DNA of 64,000 bases from Gnetum montanum (lineage: Eukaryota; Streptophyta; Gnetopsida; Gnetales; Gnetaceae), in the NCBI GenBank assembly GCA_015680685.1, contig MNCI01011084.1:204585-268584 (forward strand), given 5' to 3'. Below, piece after piece: positions 46,267 through 58,400 of the stretch (position 1 is its first letter; each line of letters opens with the position of its first letter). Under the pieces are notes generated by a model. The model was not told the origin of the DNA. It saw only the letters and a program-made list of their open reading frames with translations, and did no database searches. The position numbers were made by a program, and so were the translations under genes.

Positions 46267-46726
46267 TGGTGTAGGGATACCTCTTCCAAGTCTTTTTTCA
46301 TCCCTAGAGGTGGTCAATTTGAAGGTTTGGGAAGCTAGAGAGATGTTTTTATTGTGAGCCACAAAAAAAAGAAAAAAACACCAAGACACCCCAAGTGCTT
46401 ATGAGACACCTAATTAAGAAGATGTTTTAAGCTCATGTTTGGGGTAAATGTAGAATCTAGCTTGCTTATTTAGGATAGATGAAAAGAGAGGGGAAAAAGA
46501 AAAATTAGAGTTAGGATAGTAAGATTACAAGAGACGGTATGTGTATCTATGGTCAAGTGTGTATGATCTTAACCATAACTCTCTGTGTGTTTGATCTCAT
46601 ACTTGTATGTGAAGAGTTCTAGATTGATTGAGCTTTGTGTTGAGGTCAATTCTTATGTGATTATAGAGCCTCATGATCTACACTAGTGTTGAGTGTGTGA
46701 GAATTGAATGTGATTGAGTTATGATT

Positions 46727-46789
<63 letters not shown>

Positions 46790-47157
46790 NGAGAGAGAGA
46801 GAGAGATTGTAGAAGAGGGTGTGTGTCTCTTTGGTTAAGTGCATGTGATTAACCATAACTCTTTGTATGTACATCTAATCTTAGATTTGTGTGTGGTTAG
46901 ATCTAGATTGATTGAGCCTTGTGTTGAGGTTAATTATTATATGATTATAGAGCATCATGCTCTACAATAGTGTTGAGTTTATGAGGATTGAATGTGATCT
47001 CGGTTATGATTCCACTGTAATTTTAATCTTCTCAAGTTGATTGAAAATAAATATTTTTTCTAGCTTTTCTAGCATTGAATTATCTTTTGCATTTTTTTCT
47101 GTTTTTGAACTTGGTGTGATTAAAGGGTTAAAGAAAATTAAAATGATCCTACTCTAG
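46267..47157 (+). repeat. Element 4, 5' LTR with internal duplication
   Basis: It matches 58401-59004 but is about 290 bp longer. A segment (about 46550-46730, with GATCTTAACCATAACTCTCTG and TTGAGCTTTGTGTTGAGGT) is repeated at about 46840-47010, on either side of a (GA)n tract. The end at 47157 is approximate. Confidence 0.75.
46732..46806. repeat. (GA)n microsatellite
   Basis: About 37 GA dinucleotides occur with one unresolved base at 46790, lying between the two copies of the duplicated LTR segment. Confidence 0.97.
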
Positions 47158-47279
47158 TTATTACTATCAAATACATAGGGTTTGTTATTATTAGAATTTG
47201 GCTGTGTATAGTTTTATTTGTTTTAGGTGACCCCTAAGAAGAAAACTATTCAAGCCTTGAATTAAGATATGAAGACCAT

Positions 47280-48500
47280 GAAATTTACCTTTCAGCTAAT
47301 GATTGATTGATTAGATGAGATCAGCATCAAGGTAGATCATAATGCAAGTCCCAACCATATTTAGCCACATGGTGATGATGCATAATCTTATTCCAATGAT
47401 GATGAAGAAGTTTCTCAACCTAGTAAAGGGAGATTTGATGATGAGGAAGAAACCTCTAGGTATGGGAGTGTGAGAGTCCATCATCCTTGGGTTCCAAGAA
47501 AAGGGAATCTAGATCCTTATGCTAAAGCTTCAAGAGTTTCATCTTAAACATCAACTTCTTCTCATGGTAAGCTTAATGATGAAGATGAAGAAAGACTAAC
47601 CAGAGCATTCAGATTTGCTACAAGATTTTTGTATGTGGAGTTGAAAACTTTTAATGGTATAGATGGCACCAATGCTTTTGCAATTTTTTTTAAGTCACTT
47701 TACAAGCATTTTAAGTTGTAAGAGTTACCAAATCAATTGTAGGTATCAATTAAAGAGTCCAAATTAGAAGATATGATCTTAACTTGGTGGGAAAAAGACT
47801 TCCAAAGTTATGAAAGAAAAAATGGTCAACCTATCATGGATTGATGCTTGTTAAAATACAAGTTGAAAAGGAAATTTCAAAAATATTGGCAAAGATAAGA
47901 GACAATCATAAAGTTGAAATTTCTTAGATAGGGAGATAGAGATGTCAAGGAGTTTTACATTGAATTTTGTGATCTATTCCATTGTGCTAAGGTAAACAGG
48001 AAGGAGTATGAACATGCTTCAATCTTATTGGAAGATCTCAAGATGTCTTACCAACAAGAGTTATTATTCTATGAGCCTCAAACCCTTGATGAAGCTTATG
48101 ATTTGGCACTTAAGATAAAGAAGAAATTCAGTGGATTTAGAAACAAGTGAAAACAAGATTCAAAAGAAAAGGACAAAGTATCCAAATTTGAAAAGGAATT
48201 TAATTCTAAATTTGAAGAAAAGAAGGGCATCCATGAAAAGAAGCATGTAAAGGACAATGAGAAGGGAAAAGCCAAGAAGGACCAATGTAAAGGAGATAAG
48301 GGTCAAGGAAACAACTCATCCAAGATTCAATACTTCAAATGTAAAAAATGGAAACATAAGTAATAGGAATGTCTACTTCACAAGGTAGCATAAGGCAAGG
48401 ATGTACAAACCATGGAGGCGGAGGAGACATCATGCTAAGCTTTTCACAAAGGTAACCCTAATGCTCCCAAAATTAAGAAAGGTTTAAAATTAAATTCTTG
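47280..48500 (+). pseudogene. gag: Element 4 gag
   Basis: Plus-strand pieces separated by stops read as a gypsy capsid. ESKLEDMILTWWEKDFQSYE is followed by DVKEFYIEFCDLFHCAKVNR, then EHASILLEDLKMSYQQEL and EAYDLALKIKKKF. A zinc knuckle remnant near 48330-48375 (FKCKKWKHK, then a Cys) has lost its first Cys and gained stops. An acidic, Glu-rich stretch follows the polymerase initiator region at 47380-47470. Confidence 0.7.
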
Positions 48501-48539
48501 TACATTGATGGGAAATGTAAATAAATGAGATCATGTAGA

Positions 48540-48720
48540 ATGGAAATTGTTATTTCATATTAAAGCTAGATGTTAGGTTAGTGAGAAATGGCTTTATGTT
48601 TTGATTGATGGAGGAGTTTAGATAAATATTATTTCTTCAAAGATAGTTGCTAGATTGGATTTACTAAAAATTCTTCATCCTATTCCCTATAAGATGCATT
48701 AGTTACTACTCTCAAGAGAT
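48540..48720 (+). pseudogene. pol: Element 4 protease remnant
   Basis: The plus-strand peptide WLYVLIDGGVxINIISSKIV resembles the retropepsin active site, with the Ser of DSG replaced by Gly. The rest of the domain is broken by stops. Confidence 0.6.
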
Positions 48721-49350
48721 AACAAAGAAATGTGTCTTGAAATTTAAAATTAAATGTTTTCATGATGTTATGAAATGTGATGTACTACCAACTAATTGTG
48801 CTAAAGTAGTTCGTGAAAGACCCTAGAATTTTGATAATAGTTCTTAGTTTGATGGAGCAAGAAATATGTGGAGTGGTGCAAGACCTGATGAAATCCATGA
48901 GTTGATTCCTATGATAGTTAAACAAGTGAGGCAATAAAGCTCACTTAATTATTCCATAATTCTTCTTGGAGAGAGGGAGTACATTAAAGAACATGATGAA
49001 GTTAGTTTTGATTTTGTGATTGTCACAACTATTGCTTCTAGCCATGATGGTGTGTAGGTAGATCTTTCAACAGATGTGCTAGGCTTGAAGAAAAAATATT
49101 CCAATGTATTTAAAGAGAAATTGAAAAAATTAGCACCATGAGGAATGTCCAACACCAAATTGATTTTATTCCTGGTGTTTCCATTTCAAACAAGAGTGTA
49201 TGCTAGATAGCACCAAGTTAGAGGATTGAATTATAACAACAAATAGAGGAGTTGCTTGAAAATGGCTTTGTGAGAGAGACAATTTCTCATTGTGTAGTTC
49301 TAGTAATGCTTGTGATAAAGAAGGATAATGATAAATGGAGAATGTACATT
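48721..49350 (+). pseudogene. pol: Element 4 protease-RT linker and RT start
   Basis: Broken plus-strand frames lead to DKEGxxxMENVHL-type sequence at 49310-49350, which corresponds to the (L)V.KKDG.WRM block of RT. Element 5 inserts immediately after it at 49351. The equivalent downstream block resumes at 55896. Confidence 0.55.
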
Positions 49351-50437
49351 TGTTAACCTTTTGGTATTTTAAAATCTTGAAAAATTAAGAAAGTGGAAAA
49401 TGTGCATGTGAAATCTTCCAAGACTTGGAACTTGATGAGAGCATGATGAGAGCAAGACAAATAGTAAGTTGAGACAAAGATGAGAGCTAAGTTGTCAATC
49501 TAAAGTGATGAAGTCTCAACCAAGATTGTAAGAGTTTATAGAAGCCACAGGGATGCATGATGTTTAGAAGTTAAAAGAAGATGTTCTGGTAGTTATCAAG
49601 ACATCCCAGAGAAGCAGCAGATGTCCCTATTGAAAAGTCCACATCTCAAAAAAAAAAGTAGATGTCCCAAATGTAGTTGAGACATTCTAGTCAAGGCATC
49701 CCATGTGAGAAGTTTGAAATAAAGTGAAATATCCCACCTATAAGCATTTGAAAGTTTGTGAGACATTCGAAGCACAAATGAGATGTCCCAACTAGCCATT
49801 TTCTAGCCATTGTACGAACTTCAAAGGTCATTTAACAATGAAAAAATCTGTAAAATAGATGATATATTTATAAAAAGGATGGCACTATTCATACAAATAT
49901 TTCCTTCATTATACACATCTTGTGAATTGATTTATTCTTCAATTATTTGTCTTTTGTGAGCTGAGTACTATAATTGTTGAGAGCCTCAAAGTAAGGAATC
50001 TATAATTTGAGTACATTCTCTCCTTGATCTTTCTCCCTTTTTAAGCCTTGCAAGGTTAATGTGTTTCTTGCAAGAAGACATCTCTTGAGTTTGTTGAAAC
50101 CTTGCAAGGTTGGTTGTGTTTCTTGAGAGAAAACACTCCATGTAGAGCTCAAGTTTTTGTAAAGGTTGTGGAACTCTTGAAACCACATTTTGAGGTTGTT
50201 GGAACCTTGCGGGATTGGATGTGTGTCTGTGTGAAAATGCCTCTTACAAAGCTCAAAGTTTCTAAAGGTTGTAATATCCTTGAAACCACATTTTCAAAGA
50301 AACAAAGTCCAAAGATGTGCAAGGATTCTACGCTTTGAGTGTGAATGTACCCAAGTTGGGGAACCATGTACATTTGTGTGTTTTGATCTTAAATTGGTGG
50401 AACTTAATCAACCCCCCTTTTATGTTCTCAATCTTCA
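49351..50437 (+). repeat. Element 5, 5' LTR
   Basis: It starts TGTTAACC, ends CAATCTTCA and matches 54832-55895 throughout (for example GTGGAAAATGTGC, GATGAAGTCTCAACCAAGAT, GGGATGTCTT-type blocks). Overlapping short frames on both strands in this LTR are not genes. Confidence 0.88.
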
Positions 50438-50439
50438 AG

Positions 50440-50452
50440 TGGTATTGGAGCC
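50440..50452 (+). other. Element 5 primer-binding site (initiator tRNA-Met)
   Basis: TGGTATTGGAGCC lies two bases after the LTR end and matches TGGTATCAGAGCC except for CA to TG. Confidence 0.8.
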
Positions 50453-50493
50453 TGGTACTCTCAATTTTGAGCATAACAACTCAAAAGTGAACA

Positions 50494-52330
50494 ATGGAAG
50501 GAACATCATACACCAAGCCACCAATGTTTCATAGGATCAACTTTATGTACTGGGAGGATCAAATGCAAGGATTCTTTGAATCCATGGAATTCAAAGATTG
50601 GGAATCCATCCTAGAGGTATACATGGCACCCATCAACAGCAATACTATCACTACAAAGCCAAAAAGCAAGTGGACTTAGGATGAAAAAGATAAGTTGATG
50701 TTTGATTTCAAAGATAAAAATTATCTCTATTTTGCTTTAAGTAAATTTGATTTCAATAGAGTAGCTAGGTGCAAATTTGCAAACGAGATTTGGAAGGTTC
50801 TAGAAGCTAATTATGAAGGTACATCTGTTGTTAAGCAATCTAAGCTTCTAGTACTACAAAGTGAATATGATAAACTAAAAATGAAAGGAGAGAAGATCAA
50901 AGATTACTTTTCTAGAGATAATGACTTAGTTGTAGCTATCATAGGAATAGGAAAGGATTTATCCAAAAGTGATATGATTATTAAAATGATTAAAACATTG
51001 TAGGTTGAATTCAAACCTAAAGTAACAACCATGGAAGAAATCAAGGATTTCTCAATCTTAAAGTTTGAAGTGCTTCAAAGTGCACTCATAGCTTACGAGA
51101 TGAATCTCATAAGTGAAGGTGCAATCTAAGGAAAAATCATTGCTCTCAAAAGCTCATCAAAGGAGAAGGAGCCATCTAAGCATGAAGCAAACAATGAAGA
51201 TGAGTTGGCTCTCTTGTCAAGAAGAGTTTAGAGACTGCTAGCACAAAAAGAAAAGAACTTCAATCAAACCTTCATCAAGGGTAAAGAAAGAAGTAAAAAT
51301 TTAAAAAATTCTAATCTTGATGCATCTTCTATAAAATGTTGGATTTGTAGTGGTAGAGGCCATGTGGCCTCTAAATGTTCAAGTGTTAGCAGGTTGCAAA
51401 GGAAGGATCCATCCAAAGCTTAAAAGAAAGGAAAAATCTATACTCAAACAAGGATGAGAACTATAGTGATGAGGAAAGAATGACACCCCCACAAGGTCAC
51501 ATCTTATTTGTATGACCCTTACTCACGAAGATCTTATAGTGGAAACTAAAGAATTCAAAGGTACTCTTGAGGAAAGGTATTATTTATTATGCAATAAAAT
51601 TATCTCCTTTCAGAGTCTATGCATTAAGATGAAAAAGGCCTTGATAGATAAAGAATTAAAATTATCTCAACTTAATTAAAAATGATTAGATCTTAAAAAA
51701 GAAAAATTAGACCTAAGGGCTGAGAATCAAAGACTTACATCTTCCCATGAGCAGATTGTCTAAGAGATTGTAGACACAAAGCTTATCAATGAAAGACTTT
51801 CAAAAGGGAAAGAGACTCTATGAATTATATTGGGACAAGGAAGAGATCCAAATGACAAAAGTGGATTGGAAAATCACTCACAAAATGAGTCATCCTCAAG
51901 CACTTCACCTAAATGGGAGTATACACCAAGGTTTGATCATCTTGCCCAAGTAAGAAAAATCAAGTGTTATTACTATGGAAAGTATGGGCATAAACAATCA
52001 AGCTATTAATGGAAAATAAAACATTATAACATGACTCCTTGGTCTTATCAAAAGATGTCTAGTAAGAATGTCATATAGGTTAAAAAGGTTTGAAGAGTTA
52101 AATTAAAGAAGGAAGAAGAAAGAACAAGTACTCATGCTTTTCATCTAATGACAAAGAACTTCACAAGGGAGGAATAGATATCTAGGAAGCAAGAAATAAT
52201 TCATGATTATAAATGAGGGACTCTAAAGAGAGTATCTCATCATAAATCTACTTGAGAAAAGCATCTTCCTAAGGGTAAGCAAGGTAACTATGGATAACTA
52301 TTAGTAAATATTTTTCTTTAACCTACATTA
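50494..52330 (+). pseudogene. gag: Element 5 copia gag
   Basis: Plus-strand frames 50494-50679 and 50695-51003 plus continuation give a Ty1/copia gag. FHRINFMYWEDQMQGFFESM is followed by CKFANEIWKVLEANYEGTS, KLKMKGEKIKDYFSR and then FKPKVTTMEEIKDFSILKFE. A perfect CX2CX4HX4C knuckle (CWICSGRGHVASKC) is coded near 51340-51382. A second, damaged one (CYYYGKYGHKQSSY) follows near 51964-52005. About five stops interrupt. Gag would package the RNA in the particle. Confidence 0.85.
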
Positions 52331-52870
52331 TGTTGTACATATGACACTTTTTTTTAGCTCTCTTTGTTATGATTATCCTTGAAAGCATCCCTTGAAAAAC
52401 CCTCATACCTCTCACTCTGTTCATCCATTGTTAGTTACCTAAAAAGAACCAACTTAAACTTGGGACATTCCACTATTTTGAGAGACATCTCACTGTGCTT
52501 AGGTCGAACTTGGGTAAGACATCTCACTTTTTCTTGAGATGTCCCAACCATGGCTTTAACCCTATGAACAATGTCATTTCATTATATCAATCAATGATTT
52601 TCCCCTTTCTCATTTTTTTCCAAACCTTAGATGTCCAAGCATAGTCAACTAGGGCCTTATCTCTACTACAAATCCACTTCATTTAGCATAAATCCATGGC
52701 ATAAAAGAATATTGAACCTTCAAAGCCTCTTTCTCAAAAGTCCAAAAGTACTAAAGGTTCATCTACAAGTCAATCCAACTTGTATCAATTTATTTTTGCT
52801 TAACAAATGCACAACATAGATTTGAGATAATCCACTCTATATCTATTGTTAGTGAATGGATTCTTTCCTT
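52331..52870. other. Element 5 spacer, nothing recognised
   Basis: This is non-coding AT-rich sequence between gag and the second ORF. Confidence 0.4.
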
Positions 52871-54290
52871 TTAGCAGTGCCATTAGCAAGAACTAATGGC
52901 TTATTTTGAAGCAATTGTATGGGCGTCCATTATTTCTATCTTTTTGCATACTAAAGATTTTGATTAGAGAATTTAATAGCAATGTTGTGATTACAAATGC
53001 TAATGTTGGGGAGTTTACATCTATAGTTTGAAGTATTGCTTTTGAAATTTCTCCATAATTTGTGAATGCTCTACTTGGGGTTTCCAATTCTAATGTGCAT
53101 TGAGGTGTTATTCATTCTATGGAAGACATCTTTACTAATGGGGTTATTTTAGTGTCTCATCATGAGTTCTATGATACCATATTTGATAGCTCTATTTCCT
53201 TGAGTGTACAAGTATGTAGATAGTAGATGTTATAGGATGCTTCTACTCTCTTTCTAATTATTATGTACAATATCATTGTAAAAGAGGGAAGTTATAATTA
53301 TTTGCTGTCATCTCAAGCTTTTGTTCTATATTATCTACTAACTGGGTAGTCGTTAAAATTAGGTCACATCATTTGTAGGAATATGTTGGGGATGTTTACT
53401 AGTAAGTGGATTTATGTACACCCTATCCTCATCATCCTACTTGTTTGTTAGGTAAGTGTTCTTATTCTAGATCTATCCCTTCTTAAAGGAATAGAAGTCT
53501 TGCCAAGTTCTCCAAGAAAAGGAGTACAATTCATGCTAATATTAAAGCTTCAACTTCTTTCAAGGCATGCAGAAAGTAGGCAACATCTTCACCTAGGACC
53601 TCTTCTTAGCTAAAGAGGTTCAAGTTTGTGAGTGCACAAGAAGGATCTTTCTTGAAGAAGGATCTAAATTCCATTGGAAAAACCTTAAAAATGATTGGAT
53701 AGAATCTCTATTACCTTCATAAGAGAATGAACACATTAGGCCTTCCCCCTTCTCCATATGATTATTAGTTTGAGGAGATTACAAATCCTCATTAGATAAA
53801 TAGTGAGGAGGATCCACCAATCCCAACTAGATATTCTACAATAGTAGGACCATCTCATGAATATTATTTAAGAAATGCATCAGACTCAAAGGCTCTAGCA
53901 GTAGCACCAGCTCATGCCTAGGGGAAGCCCATTCCTCACACTAAGCAACTTGGGCCCAATGCATTTGTGCAGGGGAAGTCTTCTAAAAACTCTCTAAACA
54001 ATTTGAAGGTGAGAATGCACAATTGTCATTTGATCAGTAGGCAATGGAGAGTATTTTTGATGTAGAGACCTAATGGGAGTAAGCAACTCCCAAGACATAC
54101 CAATGTAAGGGAACTCCATCATCTTCCAAGTAGGGTCCATTTCACCTTCCTTCATCCTCTTAATTTTAGGTGAAGCTTCGACCTCAATGAGCCCTTGTTA
54201 TAGTATCTTCCTTTGATGATGATGAGCAGTAGATTTCCCATTCTAGCACCAATAGTGATGATGAGGAGGAGAGACATACAGGCCTACATG
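52871..54290 (+). pseudogene. Element 5 extra ORF in place of pol
   Basis: Plus-strand translation over two frames with stops gives a coherent, non-pol protein. EAIVWASIISIFLHTKDFD is near the start. YNYLLSSQAFVLYYLLTG and LGHIICRNMLGMFTSKW lie near 53290-53400, and a basic then Pro/Ser-rich tail follows with LPPSPYD and DPPIPTRYSTIVGPSHEYY. The FVLYYLLTG-LGHII pattern recalls the same uncharacterised plant-transposon-like domain suspected in Element 3, but the match is general and by eye. No copia integrase or RT motif is present. Function is unknown. Confidence 0.4.
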
Positions 54291-54831
54291 TGTAATGTTA
54301 GACTCTAATGATGGTGATGATACAGAAGTTACTAATTAGGGACTTCCCATGATCCCCTCCTTTTGGGTGATGTCCAAAAATGGTGAGAGTTAAGTATTAT
54401 GATATCTGATGTTTGTTGGGATCTCCTATCATGTTAAGATGATATATGACATTTAAAGCCATGTTTTATGTATTTTAATTTTGGATTGATATCTACATAT
54501 TTGTCTAACTTGGCATGGTATACTTTTGGAGATAGGTTATGCAGTGTTTAGTGTATGTTGGCTATATTTTTGAACTGCTATGCTTATAGGTTTATGGATT
54601 ATATGTGCTTTTTGAATAGAATTGGATAATTTTTGATGTAACCATTTCTTGTGTTGCCCTTTGGGATCATGGCTAATGGATATGTATTGTTAATTATTTT
54701 TCATCTCCTTTGTCATTCTTACTGCCATAGATTTGTTTACATGTTTGTACCTTTATTTTCTTATCATATCATGTTATGTCATTTTGCTAATCCATTTCTC
54801 AAGTTTTGAACATCACTAAAAAGAAGGATCT
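54291..54831. other. Element 5 3' non-coding and polypurine tract
   Basis: TG-rich non-coding sequence ends in AAAAAGAAGGATCT (54818-54831) directly before the TGTTGACC start of the 3' LTR. Confidence 0.6.
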
Positions 54832-55895
54832 TGTTGACCTTTTGGTATGTCAAAATGTTGGAAAATGAAAAAAGTGGAAAATGTGCTTGTGAAATCTTGT
54901 AGGACTTGAAACTTGATAAGAGTGTGATGAGATTGAGATAAATAACATGTTGAGATCAAGGTGAGAGTTGACTTGCAATCTGAATTGATGAAGTCTCAAC
55001 CAAGATTGCAAGATTTGAGAGAAGTCACATGGATGCATGATGTTTAAAAGGCAAAGGAAGATGTTTTAACAATTTTCAAGATGTCCTAGAGAAGCAATAA
55101 ATGTCCCTATTGAAAATTTCAGATCTCAAGTGAGATTTCCCATAAAAAATAGAAGACATTTCAAGTTTAGTTAACATATCCTAGTTAAGACATCCCAACT
55201 AAAGTGAGATAACCCACTTGCAAGCATCTGTTAGTTAGTGAGATATCCCAAGCTCAAATGAGATATCCCAATTAGTCATTTTCTAGCCATTGTATGAACT
55301 CCAAAAAAGGCTATAAAATATATCATATCTTTATGAAAAGGACAAGCACTATTCACATGAATATTCCTTTCATTGTACACATCTTGGGAATTGATTTTTT
55401 TTTCAATTCTTTGTCTTTTGTGAGTTGAGTACTATAATTTTTGAGAGCCTTAAAGTAAGGAATTTGTAATTTGAGTACATTTTCTCCTTGTTCTTTCTCT
55501 CTTTGTAAGTCCTATGAGGTTGATGTGCTTCTTATAGGAAGGCATTCCTTGAGCTTGTTGGGACCTTACAGGGTTGGGTATGCTTCTTAAGAGAAAACAC
55601 TCCATGCGAAGCTCAAGTTTTTATAAAGATTATGGGATTCTTGAAATCACATTTTGAGCTTGTTGGGACATTCCAGGGTTAGGTATGTTTTTGTGTGAAA
55701 ACACCCCTTATGGAACTAAAACTTTGTGGTGTCCTTAAAATCACATTTCTAGAAAAATAAAGTCCAAAGGTGTGCAAGGATTCTACCCTCTAAGTGTGGA
55801 CATACCCAAGTTAGGGAACGATATACATTTATGTGCAGTTCTGATTTTAAATTGATGAAACTTATTCAACCTTCCTCCTAAGTTCTCAATCTTTA
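54832..55895 (+). repeat. Element 5, 3' LTR
   Basis: It starts TGTTGACC and ends CAATCTTTA, with the final CA decayed to TA. It matches the 5' LTR with many substitutions, so insertion is old. Confidence 0.87.
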
Positions 55896-56520
55896 GCATT
55901 GACTTAAGGGCTATGAAAAGGATAATATTGAGGTACATGTTTTTTATTTCAAGGATGGATAATATCCTTGATTTCCTTACTAATGCAATGATCTTTAGCA
56001 AAAACTAATTTAAAGAGTGGTTTATCATCAAATTCAAATTAGGCTTGATGATGAATGGAAAAAAACTTCCAAGACTCTAAATGGATCATTTAAGTGGTTG
56101 GTAATGCCATTTTGGCTCACAAATTCTCCTACCACATTCATGATTTTGATGCATGATGTCCTCAAAGATTTGATTGGAAAGTATTGTATTGTCTTCTTTC
56201 ATGATATTTTGGTATAGAACTCAAATGAGGAAGAGTACTTAGATCACTTAAAGTGAGTAAATCTTAAGTTAGAGAAGGCACATTTGATGATCAATATGAA
56301 GAAGAGCCATTTCTTCAAAATGGAGATCACATATTTGGAACATGTGATTTCTAAAAATCAAATCAAAATAGAAGCTACCAAGGTAAAGGCTATTAGAAAT
56401 TGGAAAATTTCTAAAAATGTTGGGGAGGTAAGATCATTTCTTGGTTTTGCAAGTTTTTATAGGTGGTTCATCAAAAATTTCAGTGGTATTTCATGACCTA
56501 TGTTTTCTTTACTTGAAAAA
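55896..56520 (+). pseudogene. pol: Element 4 reverse transcriptase, downstream part
   Basis: After the Element 5 insertion the RT continues in plus-strand frames 56017-56217 and 56284-56496. VVYHQIQIRLDDEWKKTSKT is followed by WLVMPFWLTNSPTTF, then CIVFFHDILV at the polymerase box, where the first catalytic Asp is His. ITYLEHVISKNQIKIEATKV and VRSFLGFASFYRWFIKNFS form the connection. These are standard Ty3/gypsy blocks. The changed catalytic residue and stops make it inactive. Confidence 0.85.
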
Positions 56521-57062
56521 AATCAAAAATTCAACTGAGATGATGAAACCCAAAGCAACTTTGAGTTGTTAAAGATAAAAATAACCAATGAGTTGGCACT
56601 TACAATACTGGATTTCCAAAAGCTTTTTGTGGAAAGATGGATGTAAGTGAACTTGCCATTAGAGGGGTGCTTTCATAAGAAGATAGACCTATTTCTTTCT
56701 TTTCAAAGAAGCTAAATAATTCAAGACAAATCTATAACATATATGAGAAGGAATTGTATGCTACTCTTTAAGCAATCAAGCATTAGAGGCATTACTTGTT
56801 ACCAAAGAAGTTCACCTTGATGAAATCCCACAAAGCACTTCAATTTCTTAATTTCCAAAAGAATTTGAGTATTAAACACATGAAATGGGTGCCACAATTA
56901 CAAGAGTTTAATTTTGTGCTCAAGAATAAAAGTAGGAAAGCTAATGTGGTAGAAAATGGATTGTCTCAGGTAGATGTGGTGAATTTTAATGTACCTCATG
57001 TGGAAGGTATAAATGATTTCACTGATTTGTATAAACATTATTCTAATTTTGAGAAGGTTTAG
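56521..57062 (+). pseudogene. pol: Element 4 RNase H
   Basis: Plus-strand blocks include ISFFSKKLNNSRQIYNIYEK with ELYAT (catalytic Glu), KKFTLMKSHKALQFLNFQ where relatives have TDHkaL (Asp replaced by Lys or Ser), and RKANVVENGLSQ where relatives have N..ADaLSR. Stops and substitutions are frequent. Confidence 0.8.
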
Positions 57063-57079
57063 AGAAGCCTCATGAAACA

Positions 57080-57960
57080 TTATTGAGTAGGATAAATCAA
57101 TGGAGGGGATATAATTTTTAAAACAAAATACTATTCAAGAATGAAAAAATTTATGTTTCCAATTATGATTTTAAAAATGGTACAAAAGCATTGTGGTGCC
57201 ATGGCAAGGCATACCGGTATAGATAAAATATTAGAGATTGTGGGTAGATACTATTTTTAGCTTAGAATGTTGTATAAAGTCTTCAAACTTGTGAAGGAGT
57301 GTTTGACATGTTAGAAATTAAAGGGAGGTAAATGTGTTGAAGAACACTATATGCCTTGTCCATTCCCAAGGGTCTATGGGAAAATATGTCAATGAATTTT
57401 ATGAGTGGAAGTTGAAGTACCAAAAGTGGCATCAATGTTATCTTTGTGAGGATGGATAGATTTTTTGAGACAACACATTTAATTCAATGCAAAAAGGTTG
57501 GTGATGCATCTCATATTCTAAATCTTTTTTTCTATCATGTTGTGAAGTTGCATAGGATACTTTTGAATATTGTTAGTGATAGAAATTCCAAGTTCACTAG
57601 TCATTTTTGGAGGTTCCTTTGGAAATTTTACAGAAAAAGTTAAATTTTCCTAGTGCATATCATCCATAATCTAATGAGTAAACTAAAGTGGGCAATAAAT
57701 CTTTGCTAAATATTTTGAGGTTTTTATGTGAAGGACAACCCAATAGATGGAAAAATTTGTTGTGTCATGCTGAATTTTCTTACAATAATGCTTTTCATGT
57801 TGCTATTGGAAAAATCCCATTTAAGATTAATTATGGGTTTATTCCAAAGATGGTGGACAATATGAGAATCTTTGATGGAGAAGCTCAATTGAGTACTAAT
57901 TTTGTGTAAGAGATCAAGAATCTTCATGGTTAAGTGAAGGTTAATCTTGAGAACAAGGCT
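57080..57960 (+). pseudogene. pol: Element 4 integrase
   Basis: Plus-strand blocks in order: GAMARHTGIDKILEIVGRYY and KECLTCxKLKGG (zinc-binding region), INVIF.RMDRFFETTHLI near 57420-57480, then LNIVSDRNSKFTSHFWR (second Asp) and a 73-residue frame with WKNLLCHAEFSYNNAFHVAI and PFKINYGFIPK. Frameshifts separate the blocks. The order and wording match chromovirus integrases. Confidence 0.8.
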
Positions 57961-58179
57961 AAAAAAAGAGTCCTTAAGAGGAATGAGGACAAAAGGAAGC
58001 CTTCAAGATGGATCCTTTCAAGATAAAGGATAGAATTAATAATAATTCTTGCAAAATTAACTTACCAAACAATGTTGATATGTCTTTTGTATTTAACGTT
58101 ATAGATCTTATACATTATCCTGGGCCAATGGATGATGAAATCTTATAGGGTAATATTGATGAGTTGAAGGAGACTATTA

Positions 58180-58335
58180 ACAAGTCCAAGCCTTAATAGG
58201 AGAAGAAAACAAGTGTACTCAAGAAAAGAGAAGCTTCTAGAACTCGAGGAGTGAAGAGGCATGAGTACCTGATCAATCGGAAGGATCAAACTGCTAATGA
58301 TGCTATATGGATCCATGAGACCAAAACTTATTAAG
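58180..58335 (+). pseudogene. Element 4 chromodomain-like tail
   Basis: After integrase the plus strand reads KKREASRTRGVKRHEYLINR then KDQTANDAIWIHETKTY, resembling the Y.VKWkG....d.tWe..... core of an integrase C-terminal chromodomain. Aromatic positions are only partly kept. It supports assignment to chromoviruses, but the stretch is short. Confidence 0.45.
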
Positions 58336-58400
58336 TTTTGAATCACTTCTACCCCTACTCCTTTATTCACCCAAGTTCACTTTTTAAAGGGTGGAAGATT

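Larger units (their letters stand above)
49351..55895 (+). mobile_element. Element 5: copia-type gag element without pol
   Basis: LTRs of about 1.07 kb (49351-50437 and 54832-55895) flank 4.4 kb. The primer site TGGTATTGGAGCC (50440-50452) is one or two changes from the initiator-Met site. A polypurine tract AAAAAGAAGGATCT precedes the 3' LTR. Flanks ACATT (49346-49350) and GCATT (55896-55900) are a target duplication with one change. Copia gag is present, but the pol position is filled by another ORF, so the element was non-autonomous. It interrupts the RT of Element 4. Confidence 0.85.

Noticed and set aside
50000-50534. Cluster of short overlapping frames on both strands
   Set aside because: They lie in the 5' LTR of Element 5 and recur imperfectly in the 3' LTR; not genes.
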